64,000 bases of DNA from Saccopteryx bilineata (taxonomy: Eukaryota; Chordata; Mammalia; Chiroptera; Emballonuridae): positions 134,072,522-134,136,521 of the forward strand of contig NC_089490.1 in the NCBI RefSeq assembly GCF_036850765.1. The letters are read 5' to 3'. A program made the position numbers and the translations under genes. Below, piece after piece: positions 31,495-44,500 of this stretch (its first letter is position 1; the number at the start of each line of letters is the position of its first letter). Below the pieces are notes generated by a model, which was given only the letters and a program-made list of their open reading frames with translations, was not told where the DNA came from and made no database searches.

Positions 31495-32779
31495 GAAAGG
31501 GTAGAGAATATGGTTTGCCCCTTGACCTCAGGTGTCATTCTATCCAGACTTTTTTTTCAGACCTTAGTAGGGTGTGGCCACAGTAGTCCAAGGGGTGTGG
31601 CCTCTGAGATACAAAGGTGTGTTCTGCTCACCTGGCCACAACCACTGGGCATGCTGCCTTGGCCACCGCACACACCACCCACCCTTCAGCGAATACTTAG
31701 CAGTGTGTGGGGGCAGTGTAGCTCAGGCCTCAGCACCCAAAACCTGTGTCTCTGATGTGCCCCCTGCTTCTGAGTGACCCTTTGCCCTGACTGGAGCAGG
31801 AGAGACTCTGGTGAGTAGGGTAATTGCTTCCCTTTGCTGGAGCTGCTGAAAGATGTTGCTTCTCCCAGGAAAAATGGCCACTTTAGTATTTCAGCACAGG
31901 GGTGTTCTTCCTCCACAGTGTCTCTCCCCAGCCTCCGAGTTCACATTCTCACAACTCTAGTCTTTTTAGCTCTCCCCACCACTGGAACCCCGGGTAAGTG
32001 GCTGTGGAAGAGGTTTTCTGCATGGGCTCTTTAAGACAGAGCCTGGGCCTGAGAGTTCTGTCTCTTTCTCACAAACAGTAACCCAGATCTTTTCACAGCT
32101 AAATACTGTCTGGGCACCTCTTCTAGGCTCTGGGACTCTAATCTGGGGTTTCAGGCTTGGGGCTGAGGATCCACACCTCTCAGTGCTACTTTCACCACAG
32201 GGAGGGTCTTTGAGGACCCTCTGCGGCTGCTTGCTTCTGGGAGCAGGGCAGCCCTTTTAATGTCCTTGCCCTTCCTACCAGTTTCATTGTGGCTTCTTCT
32301 GTGATCCTTGGCTATAGACTTCTCTTCGTTTAGTACCAAATTGGTTTTTCAGGATGTCTGTTTTTGAATTAAGTTGTAATCCAATTTGGTCTTGGGAGGT
32401 GGCAGTTGGAATGTTCACCTACCCTGTCAACATCTTCTGGATCCCTCAACATATTCTGCCTTATAGATTGTAAGCCATCAATAAATCTTCATGGCAGATG
32501 AGAACAACTGGATCAAGCCCTGGATTCTTGTACTTCTGCCTCCTTTCAACTCTTCTTCTGGACACTCCTCTTCAGAACCTTCCTCTTGGGCCTGCCTCTT
32601 CTACTTCCTGTGATTTCAATTTTTTTATAGTTCCTAAATACTATAAAATATATTACCTTTGTACTCAAAATAAACTCCCTTGCCTCTTTTTTTAACAATT
32701 TACATTCAAAATAAATATGTGTGCACTATAAAATAAATATTTTTAAGGATTACTTATTTTCAGAATTATCTTTTAAAAT

Positions 32780-33345
32780 TCTGATTTCTTACTAAGTGGA
32801 GAAAATATGGTACTTAACAGGTGTTCTGGGTATATACCCCAAAGAACTAAAAGCAAGCACTCAAACAGGTATTTGTGCTAATATTACTGGCAACATTATT
32901 CACGATAACCAAACAAAAATTCATTGATAGGTGAATACATAAACAAAATATGGTATATTCATACAAGAAAATATTATCTAACCTCAAGAAGGAATGGAAT
33001 TCTGATATATTTTACAACATGGATGAACCTTGAAGACATTATAATGAATGAAATAAGCCAGGCACAAGAAGATAAGTATTATATGATTCTACTCATATGA
33101 GATGCCCAGACAGGCAAATTCATAGAGATAGGAAGTGGAGTGGTATTTCTAGGGGCTGGCAGGAGGGGCAAACGGAAGTTAGTTTAATGAGTATGGAGTT
33201 CCAGGTCAGATAAATGAAAAAGTTATGGAGATGGAACCATCATAGTAGTGATGATTGCACAACCATGTGAATGTACATAATGCTACCAAACTGTACTTCT
33301 AAAAATGGTTAAAATGGTAAATTTTATTATATATATTTTTTCAAA
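32780..33345 (+). mobile_element. Old L1 fragment (ORF2 end and 3' UTR)
   Basis: Contains gggtatataccccaaagaac, aaatatggtatattcataca and gaatgaaataagccaggcac, the L1 ORF2 C-terminal region, then a 3' UTR with an AATGCTACCAAACTGTACTTC segment. Heavily mutated. Confidence 0.75.
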
Positions 33346-34348
33346 TTTAAAAAGGAGAGACGTGAGATATATAAAAAATTAGGTCAAAAGAGTTTCCCAA
33401 AACTTTCCCATTATCCTGGATACAGCAGTTTTTCTATGTTATTTTATAGGCTGCCATCATCTCTGTAGTAAGTTCTTTAAAAGGGTGGTGCTAAGTAATA
33501 TTAAGGGGTTTTTTTTAGTCATGTCATTTTTTTTTCTTTAAGACATACAAATTTATCAAGCACATTTTAAAGAATGAAATAGGAAGCTTTTAAACAAATG
33601 GCCCCTTTCATCTTGTCATGTCACTTAACTAGTTGAAATCTGTTTTCTTTAATCATGCAAGGGCAGATAACTGTGACCTTAGAGAGTCCTCATAGTAACT
33701 CTCCATCTCCTGTCACATCCAATTATCTGGATGTTGGTGTTCTTATTAATACAAGAGTTCTGGACAATGCATTACATCAACCAGTGGTAGAGGCAGAAGG
33801 TTGATTCCATAAATGAGTACAGACAACTTTTGAAAGCAAGGGCACCCATGGTCTGAGGCAGAGCACTCTTCCAATTGTCTCTCTGACTCAGTTTCCATCC
33901 TAATAATCCCAGGCCAGACCATCTAGTGGTGACAAAAGACTCTTCCTAGAACCCAACTTGAATTCCTACATAAAATTACTCCATGGCTCTTTATTAAGCT
34001 TCCATGAGCCACTCCAAACCCTCCATGTGTTTCAACCAAAATGAAATGTGCTCTTGGATTTTACAGTTTTGTGCTTCCATGTAATATTTTCTGTCCCCAG
34101 ATAGTCTTCCTTTCATCCTTCAAGGCCTAACACAAATGCAGTTTTTTTTGAGATAATTTCATAGATATCCCAACCAGAAATAATCTCTTTCTCCATCTTT
34201 GAACTCTTTTAACTTGTTAGTTCTGTCTCTTCTACAGTATTCACCGTTTTCTATTTCTTAAGTATACTGTTTTCTATGACTTAAGATAATTTACTTATAT
34301 GCCAAAATTACTCTACAGATAATGTTGCTGGTAGGTGGTGTGGACTTC
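33346..34348. other. Intergenic DNA without recognised features
   Basis: No gene or repeat that I can name. Confidence 0.4.
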
Positions 34349-34505
34349 TGTTACAGACTAAATGTTCTTGTCCTTCCCTAATTCTTATATTGGTGACCTA
34401 ATCCCCTATGTGATGGTACTTGGAGATGGACCTTTTGGAGGTAATTAGGTCATATGGGTAAAGCTCCCATGAATGGGATTAGTGACCTTATAAGAAGAGA
34501 CATGA
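34349..34505 (+). mobile_element. MaLR/ERVL-type LTR, left half
   Basis: Starts tgttacagactaaatgttct and includes ggtaattaggtcatatgggt and gggattagtgaccttataag, the pattern of ancient mammalian MaLR-type LTRs. Its continuation is at 36847-37070, past an L1 insertion. Confidence 0.75.
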
Positions 34506-34602
34506 ATAAAGGCAGTCTATTTAATACATGATCTTGAGAAAATTGGGCAGATACATGCAAAAAATAAAATAAAATAAAACTAGACCATTTCCTTATACTA
34601 TA

Positions 34603-35162
34603 AGGTCTACTGGAAAGTTCTGTTCGTTTCTATCACAACAAGTTTCGACACGTAAGCACATGTTTATTTGGCACATGTGTGCCTCTCTATTTTTATCACT
34701 TAATGCATACATACTGACTTAGCAAATTAACTAAAACAAAGTTGATTCACGTTAGTCTTATGTGTGAAGCCGTAGTGTACCCATGGCTAGTGATAAAGTT
34801 CATTTATGCCACTGTAATTTTTACGAATTTCAGCAAGGAAGAAATGCTACAGAAGCATGTCTGTCACATCCACCATATTCCCCGGACTTAGCACCCTCTG
34901 ACTATCACTTGTTTTTGTCCTTACTAAATTTTTTGAAGGGCAAAAAATTAAAAAATGAAGAAGATATCAAACAAGCACTGGTTCAATATTTTACATCAAA
35001 AGATAAAACATTTTTCAAAAATGGGATATACAAATTGCCCTCATGCTGGCAAGAAATCATTAATAATAATGGAAATTATATTATTTAATAAAGTTTATTG
35101 ACGGTAAGAAAAATTTGTATTTTGTTTTATTCCAAAAACAAACAGAACTTTCCGGTAAACCT
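34603..35162 (+). mobile_element. Internally deleted mariner element
   Basis: Inverted ends aggtctactggaaagttctg (left) and, complemented, aggtttaccggaaagttctg (right) sit between TA dinucleotides, the Tc1/mariner target. The whole element is 560 bp, under half of a full mariner. Confidence 0.88.
34783..35088 (+). pseudogene. Mariner transposase C-terminal remnant
   Basis: A 101-codon open stretch encodes the last part of a mariner transposase, including HPPYSPDLAPSDYHLF, which holds the third catalytic aspartate of the DD34D triad. The first 25 residues or so before this motif do not fit the family, consistent with an internal deletion removing the DNA-binding domain and the first two aspartates. 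Confidence 0.85.
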
Positions 35163-35978
35163 TATATATACAATAATAAACTCACAATGAATTAAAGACT
35201 TAAATGTAAGACTGGAAACCATAAAAATCCTAGAAGAAAACATAGACAGTAAAAACCTTGGATGTTTCTCATAGCCATATTTTTTTCTGATATGTCTCCT
35301 CAGGCAAAGGAAACAAAATAAAAAATAAACAAGTGGGACTACCACAAACTAAAGTTTTTGCACAGCAAAGAAAACTGTCAACAAAATGAAAAGACAATCC
35401 ACTGAATGAGAGAATATATTCACCAGTAATACATCTGATAAGGGATTAATTACAAAATTTATAAAGAATTCAAACAACTCAACATGAAAAAAGCAAGCAA
35501 ATCAATTAAAAAATGGACAAAGGACCTGAATAGACACTTCTCCAAAGAGGACATAAAGATGACCAGTAGACATATGAAAAGATACTCAATGTCACTAATC
35601 ATCAGAGATATGCAAATTAAAACCACAACAAGATATCATCTCAGGCCTGTCAGAATGACTATCATTAGGAAATCCACAAATGACAAGTGTTGGTAAGAAT
35701 GTGGAAAAAAGGGAACCCTCATACATTGTTAGTAGCAATGCAGAACACTGCAGCTACTGTGGAAAACAATATTGAATTTCCTCAAAAATTAAAAAATGTA
35801 ACTGCCTTATGACCCAGCAATTCCACTTTTGGCACTACATATGAAGATGCCCTAACATTGGTGCAAAAGACTATAGACATCCCTATATATTCACTGCAGT
35901 GCTATTTACATTAACCAAGATTTGGAAGCAGCCCAAGTGTCCATCAGTAAATGAGCAAATAAAAAGCTGTGGTACATT

Positions 35979-36308
35979 GCCTGACCAGGCAGTGGTGCAG
36001 TGGATAGAGCATCGGACTGGGATGCAGAGGACCCAGGTTCGAGACCCCAAGGTCGACAGCTTGAGCGTGGGCTCATCTGGTTTGAGCAAAAGCTCACCAG
36101 CTTGGACTCAAGGTCGCTGGCTCAAGCAAGGGGTTACTTGGTCTGCTGAAGGCCCACGGTCAAGGCACATATGAGAAAGCAATCAATGAACAACTAAGGC
36201 GTCACAAAGAAAAACTGATGATTGATGCTTCTCATCTCTCTCCATTTCTGTCTGTCAGTCCCTGTCTATCCCTCTCTCTGACTCTCTCTCTGTCCCTGTA
36301 AAAAAAAA
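35979..36308 (+). mobile_element. tRNA-headed bat SINE (second family, about 330 bp)
   Basis: Starts gcctgaccaggcagtggtgc and carries a tRNA-like B-box ggttcgagacc. It ends in a CT-rich tract and A-run, with perfect 18-bp target duplications aaaaagctgtggtacatt at 35961-35978 and 36309-36326. Confidence 0.95.
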
Positions 36309-36846
36309 AAAAAGCTGTGGTACATTTACACAATGAAATATTACTCAGCTGTAAAAAGGAGGAAACCTTAGCATTTGCAACACCATGAATGGAAGTAGAT
36401 AGTATTATGCTAAGTGAAATAAGCCAGTCAGAGAAAGATAAATACCATAGGATTTCAGTTTATATGTGGAATTTAATGAACAAAATAAACAAACAAAATA
36501 GAAACAGATCTATAGATACAGAGAACAGACTGACAGCTGTCAGAGAGACTGGATGTCTCTTGGGGGGACTGGATGAAAAAGTTTAAGGGAGGAAGTAAAA
36601 AAAAAAACTCACAGACACAGACCACAATAGGGTGATTTCCTGAAGGAAATGCAGGTGGAGTAAGGTAGAAGCATGTAAACGAAGGACTAATGGTGTTGGA
36701 AGGAGACTAAAGTTTAGATGGTGAAGACTCAATACAATATACAGATGATGTATTAAAGAATTGTACATCTAAATTCTATATAATTTTATTAACCAATGTA
36801 ACCTGAATAAATTCAGTTAAAATTATGCTTGAAAAATTTAATAAAT

Positions 36847-37070
36847 GAAGAGACATGAGAGAGATGATCTCTTTCTCTCTCTCTCTCTCTCTGTCACATG
36901 ACACAGCGATGACATAGTCACCTATAAACCAGGAAGTAAGATTTGACCAGACACTAAGTCTGCTAGTACCTTGGACTTACCAGCCTCTAGAAATGTAAAA
37001 TAAATTATGAAATAAATGTTTATTGTTTAGGACACTCAGCCTATGGTATTCTATAGACTGACTAAGTCAG
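36847..37070 (+). mobile_element. MaLR/ERVL-type LTR, right half
   Basis: Continues the LTR of 34349: gagagagatgatctctttct with a CT expansion (36864-36893), then cttggacttaccagcctcta and aaataaa at about 37010, ending near tctatagactgactaagtca. The first 12 bp are the L1 target duplication. Confidence 0.75.
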
Positions 37071-37634
37071 TATCTTGTTAATGTCTGTATTTTTCAGAAA
37101 GCCAAGCACATGGTACATGCTGATGGATGCTGAGTGAATAGTTGAATAGAAATGTTCAGCGATCCAATGTCTCATTTCTAGAGTTACTTGTAGAGTAAAT
37201 GTTCTATTTAAATCCTTGGCTACAAATACATTTCTTTTTAAACAGAATGCCTCATAATTTTACTTTGTTGACATTCTCCATTATCTTTGAGGAGTGACAC
37301 CTACCTCTTACCCACCCCTAACCATTACCACAGTTGGCTTAAAATGATAACACTAAGAGCCAAACTTGAGACATGGTGGAGGAACTACAGTCATGACTAT
37401 AAAAAAAAAATAGAGCTATTGGTGCAATGGGAAGCATATCTATGAGTTACTGAACTCAGCATGTAATAGACTGATTACACCCGGGGGTGAGGAAAGTGAC
37501 AATAATGTTGTCCCTGTTTGCCACAGAAGTGCTTTGTGGTGCAGGTTTGAGAATGGGACTATTATTTGGTGGGTTCTGTGGAGTTTGGGAATCCAGACAG
37601 TAACTGAGACTTCATGGTTTCTTTATCATAATGT

Positions 37635-37830
37635 CTTTAATTGAGGCCTTCCAATGGGTTGGGCACTGTGCCAGACATTCTATGCATGGTTGGCTCTCTC
37701 AAGCACCATCTGAGGGAGGTGTTAAAATTAGCTCTCACTCTGGAAACAAAGGCTATTGGTGGCTAAGTGACCCAGTCCGAGTCACAGCGAGGGCATTGGG
37801 TGCAACTGACTGTGATCCAGCCTGGCTGCC
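37635..37830 (-). repeat. Ancient MIR/L2-type repeat
   Basis: Shows reverse MIR-like core: gggcactgtgccagacattc and tggctaagtgacccagtccg. Diverged. Confidence 0.5.
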
Positions 37831-38534
37831 TCCACAGCCCGGCTTCTGCTCATCAACATGCTCCTCTTTCAGCCACACAAAACCCCTGACTGAGGTCAGG
37901 ACTCTGGTGTCTCCCTGATTGGCTGAAGAGTGGAAAATGCATTATCAAGAAACCCATCCAAAGTTCTGTTCCCAAAACGAACGATTGCTTCAGTAATCCA
38001 ATATTTCATTTTATTAACATGCCTGCAATTGCACAAATTGTATGTTTGGCTTTAACTGATGTTGCATGCCATCATTAGTTTAAGTGACTGCCTTAATGTT
38101 TTCAGGCACCGGACGAGAGAAAGGTACCTAGACACTGCTGTGAACCGGCATCCCGGCACCTTTCTGTACGCTGTCTGTTGACTTACCTATCAAAAACTAA
38201 CGTCATCTAATTCATCTCATTTTTTCTTGAGAGCCTGGGATACTCTACATGGGACATCATAAAGGCCAAGGTTCATAGATTCAAAAAGTAGTCTATGAGG
38301 GCTTTTCACAGTGCCACACCCACTTAACCTCCACTGCCTACTCTGCTCTCCGAACTCTCGCACAGTGCTTGCTCCTCAAACCCTGTTGCTTTCCTCTCCG
38401 TGGTTCTGCATATGTCTCTTCTTCTGTCCAAAATAGCTTTTCTCATTGGTCTGTCCATGGGATATGAGTTTCTCCTGGCTCCTGGAGAAAGGCAGAGTTG
38501 CTGTAGCATGGTGGCTGGGCGCCAGAAGTGCGAT

Positions 38535-38718
38535 GTCAGGCAGAACTTACAGCATAAGGAATAGAGTCAATAATATTGTAATAATTATGCGTGGTGTCAG
38601 ATGGGTGCTAGATCAGGACTATCACTTGATAAGTTACATAAATGACTAATCATGCAATTGTATACCTGAAACTAATATAATATTGTACATCAATATAATT
38701 TGAACATAAAAATACTTT
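38535..38718 (+). mobile_element. L1 3' end fragment
   Basis: Ends with aattgtatacctgaaactaa tataatattgtacatc, a widespread L1 3' terminus. No ORF remains. Confidence 0.6.
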
Positions 38719-38724
38719 GAAAAC

Positions 38725-38850
38725 GTCCTGCCTCTGTGCCCTTGAGCAAGCACTCTAACCCCCACTTTCCCCTCAGTTAAATGGGGACAAAAGGAGAGCT
38801 TTCAACATAGGGCAGCTACTGAGGTTAAATAATTCATGTGAATTTTACCA
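38725..38850 (+). repeat. MIR fragment
   Basis: Core-like cccttgagcaagcactctaacccccactttcccctcagttaaatgggg (38740-38787) matches the MIR pattern of a SINE core. Confidence 0.6.
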
Positions 38851-38934
38851 TAATTAGCATCACACAGTGAAGGTTAATGTGAAGGGGGGGTGGGGGGGTC
38901 TTCCCTATTGCTCTCTTTCCAGTCCTCAAGCTGA

Positions 38935-39145
38935 AGAAGTTGCTTCTTATCTCGGATCCAGTCACAGGTGTGCTACTTGGCATGGCAGTTATTACACAGG
39001 TAATTGTCAGTTTGTCTTTTTCTTTCTTTAGATTATAAATAAACTCTTCAAGGACAGGGACTGTGAACTTCAATTCTTCATTTCAAAGGCCTGGTACAGT
39101 ACCCACCATACAGCAGGCATTTAATAAATACAAGAATGATTGAAT
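38935..39145 (+). mobile_element. L2 LINE 3' end
   Basis: Contains aaggacagggactgtgaact and ends caggcatttaataaatacaa, the L2 terminus. Confidence 0.65.
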
Positions 39146-39334
39146 TTTTATAGTTCATTTATTTATCTATGTATTACCTTTTATTTACCATGATTTAAAT
39201 TGAGTTTCACATGAGATAGCCATGGCAGAAAACCACATTTTATAGCTGAGGGCAGAGTAATATGAGCTCTAGTGTCAAGAGTTTGGGCTAACTGCAGTGC
39301 CCTGACTCTATGTGCAATGCTTCCTTGGGGAGGG

Positions 39335-39500
39335 CTCAGTAGCATGCAGATTGAGAGTATGGGCTTTGGAAGAAGCCAGACCTGATGTCAAAATCTAGCT
39401 GTTCTACTCAGCAGCTGTGACCGGGGCTGAGTTATTTCATGTCCACAACATCCATTTCCTAGTTCTTAGATGCTGGTAAGCACAGTACCTACTCCACAGG
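39335..39500 (+). repeat. MIR fragment
   Basis: gattgagagtatgggctttg ... agccagacctgatgtcaaaa ... cagctgtgaccggggctgag is the MIR tRNA-like head and core. Confidence 0.65.
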
Positions 39501-40780
39501 ACAGCCCAGAACCAGGCTTGCTGTGAATGTGCAGCCCATGGTCGTCATTATTGTGCAGGTAACCTTGAGGTCGCTTGTTATAACACAGATGCCACATCCT
39601 ATAAAATGCACTGTAGTCTCCAAAGAGCCCATCTAATTGAGAAAGATAAGTCTGCACATGAGCATCAATTCTGTGCCCCAAATGTGAAGTGGAGAAAGAA
39701 AAGGACAGTCTGTGACACTCTCCTGTGTCTCTCATTCATCCACCGCTGAGGTCACCCACACAAAGGGTGTTGTCCATCTGTACTGCAGTGAATTTATGCC
39801 AGGTACAGGCTCTTTCTTCAATAGATCTTAAATTCAGCTTTTATTGCTACATTTCAACTTAGAAGGAGATGGAAGGTGCGAATCGTTTGTCAAGGATATG
39901 AAAAACTGAGACATTATACATTCTCCAATAAAGAGGGTGAAACACTGTTTTGCTTTTATACCGCTGTCAAAAATTCTAAGTGGTTATATGCTGTGTAAGA
40001 GGCTCCAAAAATTAAAGTTACTGGGTCTCTGCACTTTATTAAAGATGTTTTGTTGGTTGATTCAACATTTGTTCAACTTTTAGTAAGTACCAGTCTTGGT
40101 GGGAATTCAGAATTAAAAAGGACAAACTATATAACCCCAAGCAAACAACTATAGAAAAGAAAAAATGAGATGTGTAAAGAAATCATTCTAAGACACAATC
40201 GGAGGAGAGAAAGGAGCAAACATTTGAATTTAGTCCTGAAGAACAAGGAAAAGGCAGAGCAGGAGAAGGGAACGGTGTTGGTGCCAGCACAGGACAGAGA
40301 AACCAGAGCACAAAGATTGGGCCGTGTGAGGCACAGGGAGGGCCGGGACAGCTCACGAAAGGGAGTGACAGCAGACAATGATGAGCCCCAGATGCTGCTG
40401 GTCAGGGCCTGAGGACTACATCAGATCTGTGTTCCATGGAGTCCTGCAACAACCGTGGGTAGATGGACTGAGGTTGAGGGGAGACTGAGGCACAGAGACC
40501 TTTGGATGAGTGTTTTGTTTCAAGAATCAAGGACCATGCATGCCCATTCTCTCTTAAGTAGCTTGTACTCAGTTATGGGATCAGGTTCATAAGTTGACCA
40601 TCAGTTCTTTTGTTGGAATATCCCAGTTTCTGGTGCTAATTTTAACATCAAAATCCAAATACAACAGATCCTCAGATAATGTTTTATTCAGCATTGCTTC
40701 GTTATAACATTGATGAGATGTCATAGGAACTTCACTCACATTTAAATCAGTTAGCCTATGGTAAAAGTGGGTTCACTCTA

Positions 40781-41534
40781 CAGTGGTAACTTGACACATG
40801 AGCACTTGAAATCACGAGTAATTTGAGAGACAGTCATTCGCGGACTTTTTTGCTTTAAGTCACAAGTGGATATTTGAATCACGAGCTTCCACCACCCTCC
40901 ACTAGATAACCTGCTGAACGTTCTGAAAGGAAGGAAGAAACAAACTTCTATGGAAAGGTTTTTGTTGAAACAGCCTCTAAGTGAAAGTGAGAAAAGTGTG
41001 GCAAAAAAGCCAAAAGTCAGTGCAGAAAATGATTAAGCAAAGTAAAAAATTAGCAATTAAGTTTAGCAATAAAGTTACATATCATACGTAGTGTGTAAGT
41101 CAAATTTTGCAATCAAATGTAGCGTTAAGTGTGTAGAGAGTAAGTTATGTTAAGCAATAGCACACGAAATGAAAGCGTCCTCTGCCAGTCTCCTCCCCCT
41201 CCGCCAGCATCTTTGCCTGACTTTGAAGGTAAATACACTTCATAAACCAGTTTATTTCTTTACATTCTCTCTTATTATGTATATATATATACACACACAC
41301 ATATATGTATATATTTATACATACATATATGTATATATTATATATATCTGTTATTTATAAAGTACATTTTCTTATTTAAAAGCATATAAAACAAAAAATT
41401 CATGTGGTTTTTGGGGTTCAGAATGGATTAATTGCAAATTAATTTAAATGGGGAAATTTGATTTGACATATGAGCAAATTGAGTCATGAGCTCAGCCATG
41501 AAACAAATTAAACTCATGTGTCAAGGTACCACTA
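40781..41534. mobile_element. Tigger (pogo-like) DNA transposon, non-autonomous
   Basis: Inverted ends cagtggtaacttgacacatgag and, complemented, tagtggtaccttgacacatgag (22 bp each), flanked by TA. The last codons of a Tigger transposase seem to remain near 40950-41035. Internal expansion of a TA/CA microsatellite is present. The element is itself embedded in sequence whose outer ends (about 40669-40690 and 41568-41590) look weakly inverted, perhaps an older related transposon. Confidence 0.8.
41277..41350. repeat. (TA)n/(CA)n-rich microsatellite
   Basis: Alternating purine-pyrimidine TA, CA and GTATATA runs inside the Tigger copy. Confidence 0.85.
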
Positions 41535-44500
41535 TACATCATTTCACTTAAAGTCATAGAATCTGCAGACAATGTTAACTGAAGATGTTTTGCACAGAAA
41601 ATGATTAAAGCAGTGACATAAAGCCATGGGATGGTCAAGTCACAGCTCTTCCGCCTTTAAGTAATCGAAGCCAGAGACACCAAGCCAGTAAATAACCTAA
41701 CCTAATGGAAAAGAGCCATTTGTTTAAAATGTCTCCATCTTTTTCTTGCTATATAAGTTGAACAAAGCACATGTAATAGAGGCTGAAGAGGCCTCATTAA
41801 ACAGAAACCCTTAAATATTACCCAGCAGCATATAGTAAGGAGGGTCACATTCTCAGCCTGTGAGTTCAAGAAGGGCACCTCAAGACAGGGCAATGGAGGA
41901 AACCAGCCAGCCCCTACAACCGGCTCCGGTAAGAGCAACATCAGGACGAGAACTTAGAACCACACTAAATGTACTTAGCAGACCATTTTGGTATGTTCCA
42001 AGGACCACAGGAGAGAGACACACATCTGGATGCCATGATGCTTTGTTCACAGGACAGGAGCTCGAGTTGGCTAACTGAAGGAAGAGGCTTGCGTTTGTGT
42101 TTTTAAGTAAAGAGAAGATGTGACAACATCCCACTGCTACTTCGACTGGCTTGGGACCATGTGCTGGTCTAGCCTTGGCTGTCTTTGGCCCATATGAGAA
42201 AACGGAGTCTCAGGTAGCCCATCAAAGACAAGGATTCTGAAAATCCAGGGTGAAAGAGGTCTGAGCAGGGAGGCGAGGTCACTGAGAACATGCTGGTGAG
42301 ACTGGGACCCTTCAGATGACCTTGGAGTTATTGTAAAATGCTTAAGCTTCTATGGTCCCCATGGAGTAGTTTCATGCATCCTGAGATGTAAATTATAGTA
42401 AATATCCTGTATGTGTAAGTGCTCTTAATGACTTTTATAGATTCAGAGGAAACAGATTTATTTGCTAAGGCAGTCTTGTAAAAATAATATATGAAGCAAT
42501 TAATGACCTGATTAGAAGCTAACATTTTATGTTAGAAATTTATTTATAGCAGTTACAATTCTATTGCATGCTAGGAGCCTCAGTAAAGTTATAATGATAT
42601 TCAAACTGTATTGTTTATACTGGATATAAAACTTCTCTAAAATTTGATAACACAGCTTTTACTCTGGAAACCTCTTCAAATAAGCAGGAAAATCATGTGT
42701 TTTATCATTTGTATTAAGTAACACTAAAAAAACCACCCTTATTCTCCCCCTTCCCTGCAAACGTTTTCTATTTAACAGTCAAAGACATGAATTCTACCAC
42801 TAACAATTTAGTCTTTTTGGGTGGCTCTCTGGGAATCCAGGATTTTGAAAGCAAATACATCTGGGAGGTGTGTGTATATTGCTAACATTTACTGGCAGGA
42901 ATTCATCCTGCAGTGTATGTACTTCACCACTAGGGGTTGGTCTTGTCATTTTAATAATTTTGGAAAGTTGTTTTGCCCTTCAGAAATAATGTTACAGGTA
43001 CTTTTTAAGATATCCGTCTGACTGAACTGACTAGTTCTTGATAAACAGCATATAGAGAAACGCATAGAAAACTGTGACAATTAATCCGGCAGATGCACAC
43101 CAGGGCTGTTCTGGTTAGTGCTTCTGAAAGCTGACCTTGGGTCTTCCATCAGAGCCCCACACTTAAGTTTTGTGGATGAGGTACTGTGAGTTTAACAGAA
43201 CCTGGGCCTCTTGTTCTAAAATCCTACTGAGTCTTCTTAGTTTGCCCAGAAGGTAATTTCTGACTTATCAGGGTGGGATTTGCCTTGAGCTGTTACTTAA
43301 TTATCTGAATTAAATTGTACTCAGTTAATTTAATGACCCTGCTTTTTGAATATCTCCTGCTTCCTTTTGGCAACCAAGTTGAACTAAAAAAAAGAAAAGA
43401 AAAAAAAAAAGTGAACCAGAAAATGGACCTGCCCCTTGCTTCTTCGCTGGCCTGAATGTTTGGTCCGTCAAGATCATGCCTTAGCAAGTGCTTCTTTGTA
43501 GCTCCAGGGTAATTTAGCTAGCCCAGGGAATCTAAGCACAAAGCCAACATGCTAACCTTCACTGTGCATTTAAAAAAATGCACAAACAAGCTCTTCTTTA
43601 CCCTTCACCAATTTTATGGGTCCTTTTCTCTCCTTGAACTCTTATTTTCATTATCTTTCTCACATTGGTTTATCCTTAATATTGTATGTTTTATGATTGT
43701 AAGTAATGTATTATAATTCTATCATTCTTCTCTGCAATAAAATAGATATGAGAATTGTAAATTAAATATTATTTCATGTAATCATAAACATCTATGTATT
43801 ACAAAGTTTACTGGATTGAATTATGATTACAAGTAATATTACTACTCAATTACCCAATACAGGATTATCTTATAAGTTTCAATAAGTAATCATTAAAATA
43901 AAAAATTAACTTCAATTTACATTAATTAATCCATATATCTATGAATGAATAGTATTGATTGGTAGAATAGATAATAAAACAATTCTATTCCTCTTCTTAA
44001 AAAAATACAGACACACACATAAAATAAAAAAATTACTAGGAAATCTTGTTTACTGAAATAAGTATAAAAGTATACAAGTATACATATAAGTATATAAGTA
44101 ATAAAAATATAAGTATATTGAAATAGAAGTTTTTAAGTTGTTTTATATTGTTTTAGCAATGTCACTCAACAATTAAAATCTTTCCAAAGTTTAAGCCAAA
44201 AAGCACCTACTGACCTGTTATAAAAAATATTTGAATGAATAATCAGTTAATCAATCTATTAAGTGTTCTTTCAATTTTGTTAAAAGCAAAGTGTTGGAAA
44301 ACAGCTAGCTTTAATATTTCTGGATGATTAAAGCAGTATATTCACTCCATTCCTGGAAGTACACCAAAAGAAGCTTCACCAAGTCTCATCAAAGGACTAT
44401 AAATTATACCTATCTATTTTTCATGTAGAGGCACCTTGATATATAGCTCATATTTAGAAATGGCTGGAATAGAACTATGTTTAATTTCAACACATCTTTA

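Larger units (their letters stand above)
26888..32456 (-). mobile_element. L1 LINE, minus strand, with large internal deletion
   Basis: From right to left in L1 sense: 5' UTR-like sequence (32456 down to 30874, with a SINE), then the second half of ORF2 (about 30745 to 27330) and the 3' UTR (27330 to 26888). ORF1 and the first part of ORF2, including the endonuclease, are missing. The missing part is replaced by half of a palindromic hAT element at 30746-30873. Two SINEs are nested. No target duplication was found. Confidence 0.8.
34506..36846 (+). mobile_element. 5'-truncated L1 inserted in the LTR
   Basis: Flanked by perfect 12-bp target duplications gaagagacatga (34494-34505 and 36847-36858). 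It contains the last part of ORF2 in broken frames (for example 35484-35696 and the ttaaagacttaaatgtaaga region), then a 3' UTR to an A-rich end. It was itself hit by a mariner element and a SINE. Confidence 0.85.

Noticed and set aside
38880..38902. CRISPR-like or regulatory G-run
   Set aside because: Only a simple G-rich tract in unremarkable intergenic DNA; no repeat-spacer structure occurs anywhere in the window.
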